This document shows positions 8,761 through 17,050 of a stretch of DNA of 64,000 bases, in pieces. The notes below the pieces were generated by a model. The model saw nothing but the letters and a program-made list of their open reading frames with translations. It was not told where the DNA came from and did not search any database. Made by a program: the position numbers and the translations under genes. Source of the DNA: Microbacterium dextranolyticum. GTDB lineage: Bacteria; Actinomycetota; Actinomycetes; Actinomycetales; Microbacteriaceae. Location of the stretch: assembly GCF_016907295.1 (NCBI RefSeq), contig NZ_JAFBBR010000001.1, positions 620,001 to 684,000 of the forward strand. Reading direction: 5' to 3'. The stretch's first letter is position 1. Each line of letters begins with the position of its first letter.

Positions 8761-10175
8761 ACCTCGCGCGACGAACCTGGGTGAATGTCTTTGCTCGCTT
8801 ATTTGGGTCTCTATCAGGGGCGTTGGCCGGCGTTTTCTTGGCGCGCGGACTCTCCGTAACAGACTTTGGTTTTCTGTCTAGCACTTTCGCCCTCGTTGGC
8901 GTCGCGACCTTGGCGTCGGATCTTGGTGTTTCGCAGACCACCACGCGCCTCGTCAGCAGGCATCCGGAGAAAAGCGCAGAGATTGGTTGGATCGGAGCTC
9001 TGCAACGAGGTAGCCTAGCTCTGCTTTTTACAGCGCTGTCGTGCCTCGTGATTCTCTCGCAGCCAGTTCCGGTGAGGATCGCGAGCATAATACTAGCGGT
9101 GTCGATCATTGCCGCTGCAGGGAATGTCGGTCAGTCCTTGCTACTAGCACGACTTCGCCCAGATCTCGTCGCAAAGGCCGGGCTTGTTCAGAGTCTGATT
9201 TGGACCCTGGGCGCCTTTTCTTGTTGGCTTCTATCCGGCGGTCCCGTCGTCTTTGCCGTGTTTTTCCTGATTTCTCAGATTGCGCAGAGCTGTGTAGTTC
9301 TTGCGCTGAGCAGAGACTTGTTGCGGGCGCCGCGCCGCGCGTTGATGTTAAGGCTTGCGAAGCCAATCATCGCGTCGTCGGTTACGGTTGGCGTCGGCGC
9401 GCTCGCCTGGGCAGCAATGCAGCGCCTGCCGATCGTCTTTGTCACTTCGACGGCCGGTGCACAGGAGGGGGCTTTTCTGGGTGTAGCGGGACGGATTCTG
9501 GACGTCCTTTTCATATTCCCGACCGTAGCAGCGGCAACGCTTCTTCCTGTGCTCGCAAATCGAGCGGGAAGTGCCAAGCAGGGTGACGTTCAGCGTCGCT
9601 CGCTTGCACTAATGACTGCCCTTGGCGCCGTCCTGGCGTTCGGTGCCAGCATCGGTGGGGGCGCCGCCGCGGTCATAATGTTCGGCTCCGACTACGTCGC
9701 GTCGGCGGCTACCGTCGCCGTCTACTCTCTCGTTGTCCTGCCGTTCGCAGTGGACTGCTACTGGGGCACTCAATTGATCGCCGCAAACCGCGGATCCGCA
9801 ATGGCGTGGACTGGTATCGTCTCGGCGTTAGTTTCCATCACGCTGGCTATTGTCCTGACGCCTACGTGGGGTGCGGTCGGCGGTGCTTTTGCCGTCCTCT
9901 TGGCGCAGAGTCTTCGCGCGCTGTGTCTTTGGATTGCTGCATCAGATCTGCGGCAGCGGGCAACGCGATGGGATCAGGGCGTTAGCGCAATTCTGGTTGT
10001 AGTTGCGGTAGGGGCAGTATCGTTCATCACAGATATCTCGCATGTCCTCGCAGTGACGCCAGTTCTTGGCATCTTGGTTGCTGGCATATCGAGTGTTGTC
10101 TTCGCTCTCATCATTATGGTGCTGTTGCAGATTCGTTGGCGCGAATTTCTCGCTGTATTCGGAAGAGGGGCCTGA
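8757..10175 (+). CDS. Oligosaccharide flippase family protein (Wzx-like)
   Basis: A polytopic inner-membrane protein of 472 residues with about 12-14 hydrophobic segments. It matches the polysaccharide-biosynthesis (MATE/MviN-like) flippase pattern: a short N-terminus, then FGSLSGALAGVFLARGL and GFLSSTFALVGVATLASDLG. It would translocate the completed undecaprenyl-linked repeat unit to the outer leaflet. It lies between transferase genes and upstream of a Wzy-like polymerase, which fits a Wzx/Wzy-dependent pathway. It overlaps the preceding stop (ATGA). Confidence 0.88.
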   Translation: MNLARRTWVNVFARLFGSLSGALAGVFLARGLSVTDFGFLSSTFALVGVATLASDLGVSQTTTRLVSRHPEKSAEIGWIGALQRGSLALLFTALSCLVILSQPVPVRIASIILAVSIIAAAGNVGQSLLLARLRPDLVAKAGLVQSLIWTLGAFSCWLLSGGPVVFAVFFLISQIAQSCVVLALSRDLLRAPRRALMLRLAKPIIASSVTVGVGALAWAAMQRLPIVFVTSTAGAQEGAFLGVAGRILDVLFIFPTVAAATLLPVLANRAGSAKQGDVQRRSLALMTALGAVLAFGASIGGGAAAVIMFGSDYVASAATVAVYSLVVLPFAVDCYWGTQLIAANRGSAMAWTGIVSALVSITLAIVLTPTWGAVGGAFAVLLAQSLRALCLWIAASDLRQRATRWDQGVSAILVVVAVGAVSFITDISHVLAVTPVLGILVAGISSVVFALIIMVLLQIRWREFLAVFGRGA

Positions 10176-10179
10176 GGCC

Positions 10180-11337
10180 ATGCGCATATTGCTTATCTCC
10201 ACTGCTGATTGGGATCATCCATTCTGGACCAACAAGCAGCATGTTGCCGTGACGCTGGCTGATTTGGGTCACGAAGTACTATATGTAGACAGCCTGGCCA
10301 TTAGGTCGATGAGTTCCGCGGATCTGACTGCCAATCGTGGTCGCATCATCCGCCGCATTAGGTCCGCGTTTCGGGCTCCTCGGATTGTTCCAGAAGGTGT
10401 GCAAGTAGTGAGCCCCCTTGTCTTGCCAGCGTGGGACAGGGCCTTTGTGAGGTTTGTTAATCGGGTGGCGTTGGCTTTTCAGAGCAGGTTTTGGCGCGTG
10501 AATCGGTTCGCCCCGGATGTGGTGCTAACTTACTCTCCTATCACGCTTGTTGCATGGCCTCGGCTCAGGTGGCCGGTCTATTACCACCTTGTGGACGATA
10601 TTTCGGCGCAACCCGGAATGCCTCAGGCTCTAATAAGGTCGGCAGAGGATCATCTTTTAGCTGAGGCGCGTCTAGTTTTTGTGACGAGCCCGGCGTTAGC
10701 AGAAATCGCAGCGAGGGTTGCGGCACCCGATCGCATAATCGAGCAAACGAACGTGGTCGGCGACGAGTGCTTCGTGTCACGCTCGGAAGTCGTGCGTCCG
10801 GTCGACTTGCCGCCTGGTCCAATCGTTGGATTTGTGGGTGCGGTGAGTGAGTACAAGTTCGACTTCACCCTGTACCGACAACTGGTGGAGCTTCTTCCGG
10901 GGGTTAACTTCGTGATCATCGGGAAGCTTGGCGAGGGGCAGATCGGTCAGGAGCTGCCGGACTTCTTTGATCTTCCGAATGTCCATTTCCTCGGCCCCAA
11001 GCCATATTCCGAGGTTCCTCATTACATGACACACTTCGATGTGGCTGTTCTTCCATGCCCCTTGAACGAGTATACGCGTGCGATGTTCCCAATGAAGTTC
11101 TTCGAGTATCTGGCAGCGGGAGCTGCCGTCGTGTCGACTAGGCTTGAGTCGATTCAAGCCTTCAGCGATGTAGCATTCTTTGCCGACTCGGCAGCGCAGT
11201 TTGGGGAGCAGATCCGCAAAATACTGGATTCTGGTAATCCCCGCGCTGCGGCCGGTGTTGACATCGCTCGTGAACACACCTATCAGTCGCGAACGGCGGC
11301 GATGATCCGTCATTTTGAGAATGTGGACCAACCGTGA
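10180..11337 (+). CDS. Glycosyltransferase (fifth; GT-B, TuaH-like)
   Basis: A 385-residue transferase. The N-terminus MRILLISTADWDHPFWTNKQ followed by LADLGHEVLYV is typical of GT-B acceptor domains with a conserved W/N-K-Q start. The middle has YHLVDDIS. The donor domain has GFVGAVSEYKFD, HFLGPKPYSEVP and MKFFEYLAAGAAVVST. The ATG at 10180 follows a GAAGAGGGG stretch four bases after the flippase stop; an in-frame start further upstream would lie inside the flippase gene. It couples to the polymerase gene through a GTGA overlap. Confidence 0.85.
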   Translation: MRILLISTADWDHPFWTNKQHVAVTLADLGHEVLYVDSLAIRSMSSADLTANRGRIIRRIRSAFRAPRIVPEGVQVVSPLVLPAWDRAFVRFVNRVALAFQSRFWRVNRFAPDVVLTYSPITLVAWPRLRWPVYYHLVDDISAQPGMPQALIRSAEDHLLAEARLVFVTSPALAEIAARVAAPDRIIEQTNVVGDECFVSRSEVVRPVDLPPGPIVGFVGAVSEYKFDFTLYRQLVELLPGVNFVIIGKLGEGQIGQELPDFFDLPNVHFLGPKPYSEVPHYMTHFDVAVLPCPLNEYTRAMFPMKFFEYLAAGAAVVSTRLESIQAFSDVAFFADSAAQFGEQIRKILDSGNPRAAAGVDIAREHTYQSRTAAMIRHFENVDQP

Positions 11338-12683
11338 CTGCGACGTCTCGCCGTCGGCCCGCCCTCATTTTTCGCTCACCTGGGCGCGCGTCAAGCTCGA
11401 CTGAGCGTCTGCTGGCGGCGGTGGTGTGTTTAGGCGTTCTGCTGCCGTCGCTGCTCGTTGTTCTCGCTGGCACCCGCTACTTGACACCCACAGGCTGGGC
11501 CTCGCCAGATAGCCCCGCGGCGAGTCTTGCCCGCAATGCTCTGCTTGGCGCGCTCCTTGTACTTCTCTTATCCAGAATGGTTGTTGCGCCGTCAAGTACG
11601 TCTAGACCGCCGTCCACGCTCCTTGTAGGGATTGCACCCGTTGTTGCAGTAGTTTCATCGCTGGCTAGTGGTGGTGATGTGGTGCCGACGGTCATCGCTT
11701 TTGTTACGGTTGTTTCCTTCTGGGTGCGACCTCCTGGCCTCGAGCTAGTTCGTCATATCGCCGGTTGGGGAGTTGTGTCCTGCGCCGTCAGCCTGCTGCT
11801 TGGTGTCGCGCTTCCGGCCTATGGGCTCATGCCCACAGTAAGCGGCGATCAGTCAGACAAGGCGATAGTCGGTGGCACCCTGCTATCTGGAATGTTCAAT
11901 CATTCGAACACGCTCGGTGCAGTTGCCGCACTGACTCTTCCGCTGGTTTTTTTGTTTCGCCGTCGCATGACAGTATTCTTGTCGATAATTTTTACGTTTT
12001 GCGCGTTGATCTGGTCGGCGTCGCGAACTTCGATGATCGCGGCGATCGCTATGGCTTTCGCGTGGTTTGTCGTCCGTCTTTTTCGGAGATCGAATCGCGT
12101 GTCTGTGGCCGTTGTCTCGTTCGTGTTGATCGCTTCATTGCTCTTGGTTGCGATTACCCCCTTTGTTACTGACGACCCGACAGCGTTCACCTCGCGTGGT
12201 CAGATTTGGATCTTTTCCCGCGGTGCTTTTGAAGCGGCTCCTATATTCGGCAACGGAGTTTCTTTCTTCCAGGACATTTGGGCTGTGAATAATGGGCTCT
12301 TCAAGGATGCTCAACACGCGCATAATTCTTTCTTGACTCAGCTCACTACCCTAGGATTGGTTGGCGGAGTCGGCCTATTTTTACTTGTCTTTATGTGCGC
12401 TCGCGTTTCCCTGGCGTATGCGCGAATAGGTGACCTTCGACTGTCTATGTATGTAGTGGTCTGGCTCGTTTTGAGTATCGGTGAGACGGTCTGGCGCTTT
12501 AATGTCACTCAACCGATGTGGCTCTTCGGAACTTTGCCTTTAATTGTCCTGGCGGCCTCGGGAGTTCCGCGTTGGATTCCTTCGCAGGCAGAGGATGGCC
12601 AATTGAGGCAGGCGCGGCCTCGTCCGTCGTGGTACCAACGGGGCGCACCGCTGGTATCCTCTGATTCTGTCGCGCATCGATAG
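11334..12683 (+). CDS. O-antigen ligase/polymerase family protein (Wzy-like)
   Basis: A polytopic membrane protein of 449 residues with about 10-12 hydrophobic segments. The Wzy_C/O-antigen ligase region includes SGMFNHSNTLGAVAAL and, in the periplasmic-loop position, AHNSFLTQLTTLGLVGG, a hallmark of these enzymes. In a Gram-positive Wzx/Wzy pathway it would polymerise flipped repeat units on the outer face of the membrane; a ligase role cannot be excluded from sequence. GTG start overlapping the previous stop. It is the last gene of the tightly coupled run; about 130 bp separate it from the dehydrogenase gene. Confidence 0.85.
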   Translation: MTATSRRRPALIFRSPGRASSSTERLLAAVVCLGVLLPSLLVVLAGTRYLTPTGWASPDSPAASLARNALLGALLVLLLSRMVVAPSSTSRPPSTLLVGIAPVVAVVSSLASGGDVVPTVIAFVTVVSFWVRPPGLELVRHIAGWGVVSCAVSLLLGVALPAYGLMPTVSGDQSDKAIVGGTLLSGMFNHSNTLGAVAALTLPLVFLFRRRMTVFLSIIFTFCALIWSASRTSMIAAIAMAFAWFVVRLFRRSNRVSVAVVSFVLIASLLLVAITPFVTDDPTAFTSRGQIWIFSRGAFEAAPIFGNGVSFFQDIWAVNNGLFKDAQHAHNSFLTQLTTLGLVGGVGLFLLVFMCARVSLAYARIGDLRLSMYVVVWLVLSIGETVWRFNVTQPMWLFGTLPLIVLAASGVPRWIPSQAEDGQLRQARPRPSWYQRGAPLVSSDSVAHR

Positions 12684-12813
12684 GAGCGCTTACTGCCTTT
12701 TTCCAGTTCCCGGTCTCGTTTGCCGCGATTTCGTTTAGAAGCTGGATGCGCGCTTCTGGTAGGAACAGTCTTGCGTGTTCTCCCCCGATTCCGTCCCCCC
12801 ACTTGGAGTTCGT

Positions 12814-14124
12814 ATGAAGCTGTCGGTCATCGGTTGCGGTTATCTCGGCGCGGTTCACGCAGCCGCGATGGCATCCATCGGACACGACGTCGTCGGTATC
12901 GACGTCGACCAGCGCAAGATCGACGCGCTGTCGAAGGGTGAAGCGCCGTTCTTCGAACCGGGACTGCAAGAGATTCTCACTGCTGGCATCGCGGCGGGCA
13001 ACCTGCGCTTCACGACCGACATGGCCGCTGCGGCTGGCGCCAAGGTGCACTTCGTCGGCGTCGGCACGCCGCAGCAGAAGGACGGCTACGCCGCCGACCT
13101 GACCTACGTCAATGCGGCCATCGATGGGCTGCTGCCTTATCTCGCCGAGGGCGACATCGTCGCGGGTAAGTCGACCGTCCCCGTGGGCACGGCCGCCGGT
13201 CTGGCGCCGCGCGTCTCTGACACCGGCGCGACGCTCGTGTGGAACCCCGAGTTCCTGCGCGAGGGCTTCGCGGTGCAAGACACCGTCGACCCCGACCGTC
13301 TCGTCGCCGGTGTACCGGCCGGCGAAGAGGGTGAGCGCGCGGCATCCGTGCTGCGCGAGGTCTACCACCCCTCCGTCGCGAAGGGCACGCCGTTCATCGT
13401 GACCGACTACGCGACGGCCGAGCTGGTCAAGGTGTCGGCGAACGCGTTCCTCGCCACCAAGATCAGCTTCATCAACGCGATGGCCGAGATCGCTGAGGTC
13501 ACCGGTGCCGATGTCACCCAGCTCGCCGATGCGATCGGTCACGACGCGCGCATCGGCCGTCGCTTCTTGGGCGCGGGCATCGGCTTCGGCGGCGGGTGCC
13601 TGCCGAAGGACATCCGTGCCTTCTCGGCCCGCGCAGAAGAGCTCGGGCGTGGCGAGTCCGTTGCGTTCCTCCGCCAGGTCGACGAGATCAACCTGCGCCG
13701 CCGCGAGCGGGCCGTGCAGCTTGTGGTCGAAGGACTCGGCGGTGCCGTGTTCGAGAAGAAGGTCACCGTCTTGGGCGCAGCGTTCAAGCCGCACTCTGAC
13801 GACATCCGCGACTCGCCCGCACTCGATGTCGCCGTGCGTCTGCATGGGCTCGGCGCGAACGTGACCGTCACCGACCCGGCGGCCATCGAGAACGCGCGTC
13901 GCATCCATCCGCAGCTCACCTACGTCGAGGATCGTGACGAGGCCATCCGCGATGCGGATGCTCTCGTGCTCGTCACCGAGTGGGACGAGTACCGCCGTCA
14001 GCTGGCTCCTGAGTACGCCGCGACGCTTACCGAAGGGCGGGTCGTCGTTGACGGTCGCAACGGCCTCGACGCGGCTGCCTGGCGCGCCGCGGGGTGGACG
14101 TACTTCGGAATGGGGCGGCCGTAA
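12814..14124 (+). CDS. ugd: UDP-glucose 6-dehydrogenase
   Basis: Oxidises UDP-glucose to UDP-glucuronate with two NAD+, providing an acidic sugar donor for the polysaccharide. It has 436 residues, the normal family length. It has a Rossmann start VIGCGYLGAVHAA, a central domain with catalytic C262 in GFGGGCLPKD, and a C-terminal UDP-binding domain with AFKPHSDDIRDSPAL and LVTEWDEYR. I chose the ATG at 12814 behind TTGGAG; an in-frame upstream ATG would add 13 unlikely residues. GC content rises back to the core level here, so the gene may be host-native and flank the variable polysaccharide block. GalU, encoded at 26369, makes its substrate. Confidence 0.92.
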   Translation: MKLSVIGCGYLGAVHAAAMASIGHDVVGIDVDQRKIDALSKGEAPFFEPGLQEILTAGIAAGNLRFTTDMAAAAGAKVHFVGVGTPQQKDGYAADLTYVNAAIDGLLPYLAEGDIVAGKSTVPVGTAAGLAPRVSDTGATLVWNPEFLREGFAVQDTVDPDRLVAGVPAGEEGERAASVLREVYHPSVAKGTPFIVTDYATAELVKVSANAFLATKISFINAMAEIAEVTGADVTQLADAIGHDARIGRRFLGAGIGFGGGCLPKDIRAFSARAEELGRGESVAFLRQVDEINLRRRERAVQLVVEGLGGAVFEKKVTVLGAAFKPHSDDIRDSPALDVAVRLHGLGANVTVTDPAAIENARRIHPQLTYVEDRDEAIRDADALVLVTEWDEYRRQLAPEYAATLTEGRVVVDGRNGLDAAAWRAAGWTYFGMGRP

Positions 14125-14214
14125 CGAGCGATCGGTCTCGTTTGTCACGGCGCCGTCGTCGTTTTCCGTTGCGCCGGTGAGCGATAGCGTCTGACAAAAC
14201 CGGGGGGAGTGTCG

Positions 14215-15066
14215 ATGACGAACGTGCAACCGGGGTGGTACCCCGACCCGAACGGCGGAGCGCACGTCCGCTGGTGGGACGGCGCCGCATGGACGGCTCA
14301 CGTTGCAGATGGGCCGAGAGCGGTATCGCCGGCCTCTGCGCGCGAGCGTCGGCCGGGTCGATCGACCCCGCGCCGTGGATCGAGCCGACGCAAGGGGCTG
14401 CTCGTCGGTGCGGGTCTCGTGCTCGGCATCGCGCTGATGGGCGGCACGATCAACGCGGTCACGCTCGCCGCGCGTTCTGCGGCCGACGCGCGTGAGCCCG
14501 TCGCGTTCGTTGCCTCGTCGGCGTCGCCCACCGCGGCATCCACACCGACACGCACGCCCACGCCGACCCACGTTCCGGTCATCACGACGCACGATGAGGT
14601 CGCGGCCGAGCCGGTGCCCTTCGAGCGCACAAGGGTCGACGATGCGTCGATGCCAGCGGGGCAGAGCGCGGTGACCACGGCCGGGCAGAACGGCGAGCGC
14701 ACGCGCACCTACCGAGTGACCCTCACTGACGGTGTCGAGACTGCGCGAGAGCTCGTCTCTGACGTGGTTACGACGGCTCCCGTTGCCGAAGTCACGTCGG
14801 TCGGCACGTACGTCGAGCCGGCTGCGCCGCCGCCTGCTGCAGCGTCGGACGGCTGCGATCCGAACTACGCCGAGGCATGCGTGCCGATCGCGAGTGACGT
14901 GGACTGCGCCGGAGGGCGAGGCAACGGCCCGGCGTACTTCGATGGCGTCGCCCGCGTCGTGGGTCGCGACATCTACAAGCTCGACGGGGATGGCGACGGG
15001 TGGGCGTGTAACGGGCTCTTCGCAGTTGAGGGTGTAGTCGAGGGTCGGCGGCTGGTTCGCGGATAG
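14215..15066 (+). CDS. DUF2510 / G5 / excalibur-domain protein, 3' end altered by IS insertion
   Basis: A surface or membrane-associated protein. Residues 1-35 are DUF2510 (QPGWYPDPNG, RWWDGAAWT). A basic stretch and one membrane segment (about 60-85) and a Ser/Pro/Thr linker follow. Then a G5-like domain (ERTRTYRVTLTDGVETARE) and a C-terminal excalibur calcium-binding motif (YKLDGDGDGWACN). I chose the ATG at 14215 because GGGGGAG sits just upstream; the GTG at 14209 overlaps that site. An ISL3 element inserted at 15014, within the codon after WACN. The original product would have read WACNGGR and stopped (stop now at 16456-16458); the present frame runs about 17 residues into the IS. The excalibur core is intact. 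Confidence 0.85.
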   Translation: MTNVQPGWYPDPNGGAHVRWWDGAAWTAHVADGPRAVSPASARERRPGRSTPRRGSSRRKGLLVGAGLVLGIALMGGTINAVTLAARSAADAREPVAFVASSASPTAASTPTRTPTPTHVPVITTHDEVAAEPVPFERTRVDDASMPAGQSAVTTAGQNGERTRTYRVTLTDGVETARELVSDVVTTAPVAEVTSVGTYVEPAAPPPAAASDGCDPNYAEACVPIASDVDCAGGRGNGPAYFDGVARVVGRDIYKLDGDGDGWACNGLFAVEGVVEGRRLVRG

Positions 15067-16439
15067 ACGTCGAGGTCTTCCAGGATGGAAGTTCTCACAC
15101 TGCCCATCTGCCGGAAGACCTCGACTTGCACCACCCTACGTTCGCGACCCCTGACCTCACCACGTTCTGCCGTCTCGATGAGCTCGGCCTCGAAGCCATC
15201 GGCCAGTTGATCGAGCCCGACCGGGCGGTACTCGAGTGCCGCGTCGTTGACGATGACCCGTGGTGTCGGAAGTGTGGCGCCGAGGGCGTGCCGCGCGACA
15301 CCGTGACGCGTCCGCTCGCGCACGAGCCGTTCGGTCACCGGCCCACGACGCTGCTGGTGCGGGTGCGCCGCTACCGGTGCGGCCACTGCCGCCGCACCTG
15401 GCGGCAGGACACGACGAACGCGGCGGCGCGGCGGGCGAAGATCTCCCGCGGCGGGGTCGGGTGGGCGCTGAAGGCGATCGTGGTCGACCACCTCACCGTC
15501 TCCCGCGCCGCGGCAGGCCTGGGGGTGTCGTGGCACACCGCGAACACCGCGATCCTCGCCGAGGGCAAGCGGCGGCTGATCGACGATCCGGCCAGGTTCG
15601 ACGGCGTCACCACGATCGGCGTCGACGAGCACGTCTGGCGTCACACCCGGTTCGGTGACAAGTACGTGACCGTGATCATCGACCTCACGCCCGCCCGCAA
15701 CAAGACAGGTCCCGCACGGCTGCTGGACATGGTCGAGGGCCGGTCGAAGCAGGTATTCAAGGAGTGGCTCGCCGCCCGGCCTGCGGAGTGGTCGAGCCGG
15801 ATCGAGGTGGTCGCGATGGACGGGTTCTCCGGGTTCAAGACGGCCGCGGCCGAAGAGCTCCCCGACGCGGTTCCGGTGATGGACCCGTTCCACGTCGTCC
15901 GCCTGGCCGGCGACGCGCTCGACCGGACCCGGCAGCGCGTCCAGCAAGACACCCTCGGGCACCGCGGTCACGCCGGCGACCCGCTCTACGGGGTCCGCCG
16001 CACCCTCCACACCGGCGCGAGCTTCCTCACCGAGAAGCAGACCGCGCGGCTCGACGCGGTGTTCGCCGCCGAGGAGCACGTCGAGGTCGAAGCGACCTGG
16101 GGCATCTACCAGCGCATCGTCGCCGCCTACCGCGAACCCGACAAGAACAAGGCGAAGGAGATGATGCGGGCGGTGATCGATTCCGTCAGCAGTGGCGTCC
16201 CCGCGATGCTGGCCGAGATTTGCCGGCTCGGTCGGACGTTGAAGCAGCGCGCCGCGGACGTCCTCGCGTTCTTCGACCTGGCCGGCACGAGCAACGGTCC
16301 GACAGAGGCGATCAACGGCCGACTCGAGCATCTCCGCGGCTCCGCGCTCGGCTTCCGCAACCTCGCGAACTACACAGCCAGGAGCCTGCTCGAGGCCGGA
16401 GGTTTCAGACCCTCCCTACACCCTTGATTCCGAAGAGCC
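15014..16439 (+). mobile_element. ISL3-family insertion sequence with 8-bp target duplication
   Basis: The element is 1426 bp. Its ends are imperfect inverted repeats: the left begins GGCTCTTCGCAGTTGAGGG, and the reverse complement of the right begins GGCTCTTCGGAATCAAGGG, with similarity over about 30 bp. The direct repeat GTGTAACG flanks it at 15006-15013 and 16440-16447, the 8-bp duplication usual for ISL3. One full-length transposase gene fills it. Matching duplications and an intact gene point to a fairly recent insertion. Confidence 0.93.
15126..16427 (+). CDS. ISL3 family transposase
   Basis: A 433-residue DDE transposase. The N-terminal zinc ribbon has CRKCGAEG and CGHCRRTW; a helix-turn-helix follows (SRAAAGLGVSWHTAN). 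The catalytic core has the first Asp in IGVDEHVWRH, the second in VPVMDPFHVVRLAGDALD and the Glu in GPTEAINGRLEHLRG, followed by GSALGFRNLANY, as expected for ISL3. The apparent start is TTG at 15126, with CCGGAAG upstream; no better start is available. The stop lies inside the right inverted repeat. No frameshift or stop was found, so the gene looks functional. Confidence 0.93.
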   Translation: MHHPTFATPDLTTFCRLDELGLEAIGQLIEPDRAVLECRVVDDDPWCRKCGAEGVPRDTVTRPLAHEPFGHRPTTLLVRVRRYRCGHCRRTWRQDTTNAAARRAKISRGGVGWALKAIVVDHLTVSRAAAGLGVSWHTANTAILAEGKRRLIDDPARFDGVTTIGVDEHVWRHTRFGDKYVTVIIDLTPARNKTGPARLLDMVEGRSKQVFKEWLAARPAEWSSRIEVVAMDGFSGFKTAAAEELPDAVPVMDPFHVVRLAGDALDRTRQRVQQDTLGHRGHAGDPLYGVRRTLHTGASFLTEKQTARLDAVFAAEEHVEVEATWGIYQRIVAAYREPDKNKAKEMMRAVIDSVSSGVPAMLAEICRLGRTLKQRAADVLAFFDLAGTSNGPTEAINGRLEHLRGSALGFRNLANYTARSLLEAGGFRPSLHP

Positions 16440-16628
16440 GTGTAACGGGGGGCGGTGAGCGTCGGGGCTCCGTGCCGTGTCGTCGTCTAGCTCGTTGCGT
16501 GACGCACGGATCTTGTGCGGCGTCAGCATCCCCCCGATGTTCGGAGATATGCGCTGCGCGTACCCGTCAGCGTACGCCTCGGCTGGCTGATCTAACGGGG
16601 CGGAGATAGTCCCGATACGGTCGAGAGC

Positions 16629-16781
16629 ATGGATACGTTTCTCGCCGCCATCATCGCCCAGATCGCCTATGTCTTTCTCGCGATCATCTTTGGAGCGCTC
16701 ATCCTGCATCTCGTCATCCGCACTGCGATCACCGCGGGCATGAAGTCGTACAAGAGGTGGGAACGCAGCGGCGACGCCTGA
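16629..16781 (+). CDS. Putative 50-residue single-span membrane protein
   Basis: A short open frame: MDTFLAAIIAQIAYVFLA begins it, a hydrophobic stretch runs to about residue 32, and a basic tail (MKSYKRWERS) ends it. This gives one transmembrane helix with positive residues on one side. The ribosome site is weak (CGAGAG). It lies alone between the ISL3 insertion and an IS5-like remnant. No family recognised; membrane-like composition and a clean frame support it, and lack of recognised homologues counts against it. Confidence 0.45.
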   Translation: MDTFLAAIIAQIAYVFLAIIFGALILHLVIRTAITAGMKSYKRWERSGDA

Positions 16782-16786
16782 AACGC

Positions 16787-17040
16787 ATGAACAACCCCGA
16801 CCTGTCGGTGCGGGCCGGCCCGGGGTGTCGCGTCGTGGTGCTGATCCCGAACCGCCCCGGCACATCACGCCTCGCTTCGACCACCGCACGCAGGCTGACC
16901 GGCGGCCGCCCCGTCGACTCTGCAAGCGGGAACAGCGGGCCGATCACAGCCCAAGCCTCATCAGAAATCTCAACGCGCGACACACCCCAAGCCTTGCCAG
17001 CGCCCACCGATCAGGGTTTAGCAACACGCACTAGGAGGCG
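16787..17040 (-). pseudogene. IS5-like transposase N-terminal remnant, internally deleted
   Basis: On the minus strand from about 16974 the frame reads VEISDEAWAVIGPLFPLAES then GRPPVSLRAVVEA, which is the N-terminus of IS5-group transposases. It then jumps directly to RRDVPGRFG, the region normally preceded by a W-R-x-x-T-G-x-P-W segment, so part is deleted, and homology is soon lost. Possible terminal repeats are TTGCTAAACCCTGATC (reading in from 17040) and TGAACAACCCCGACC (reading in from 16787). It is non-functional. Confidence 0.6.
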
Positions 17041-17050
17041 CGCGCAGAGA

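Noticed and set aside
12505..14592. Long minus-strand open frame opposite ugd
   Set aside because: It mirrors the codon periodicity of ugd and has no domain pattern; ugd itself is unambiguous.
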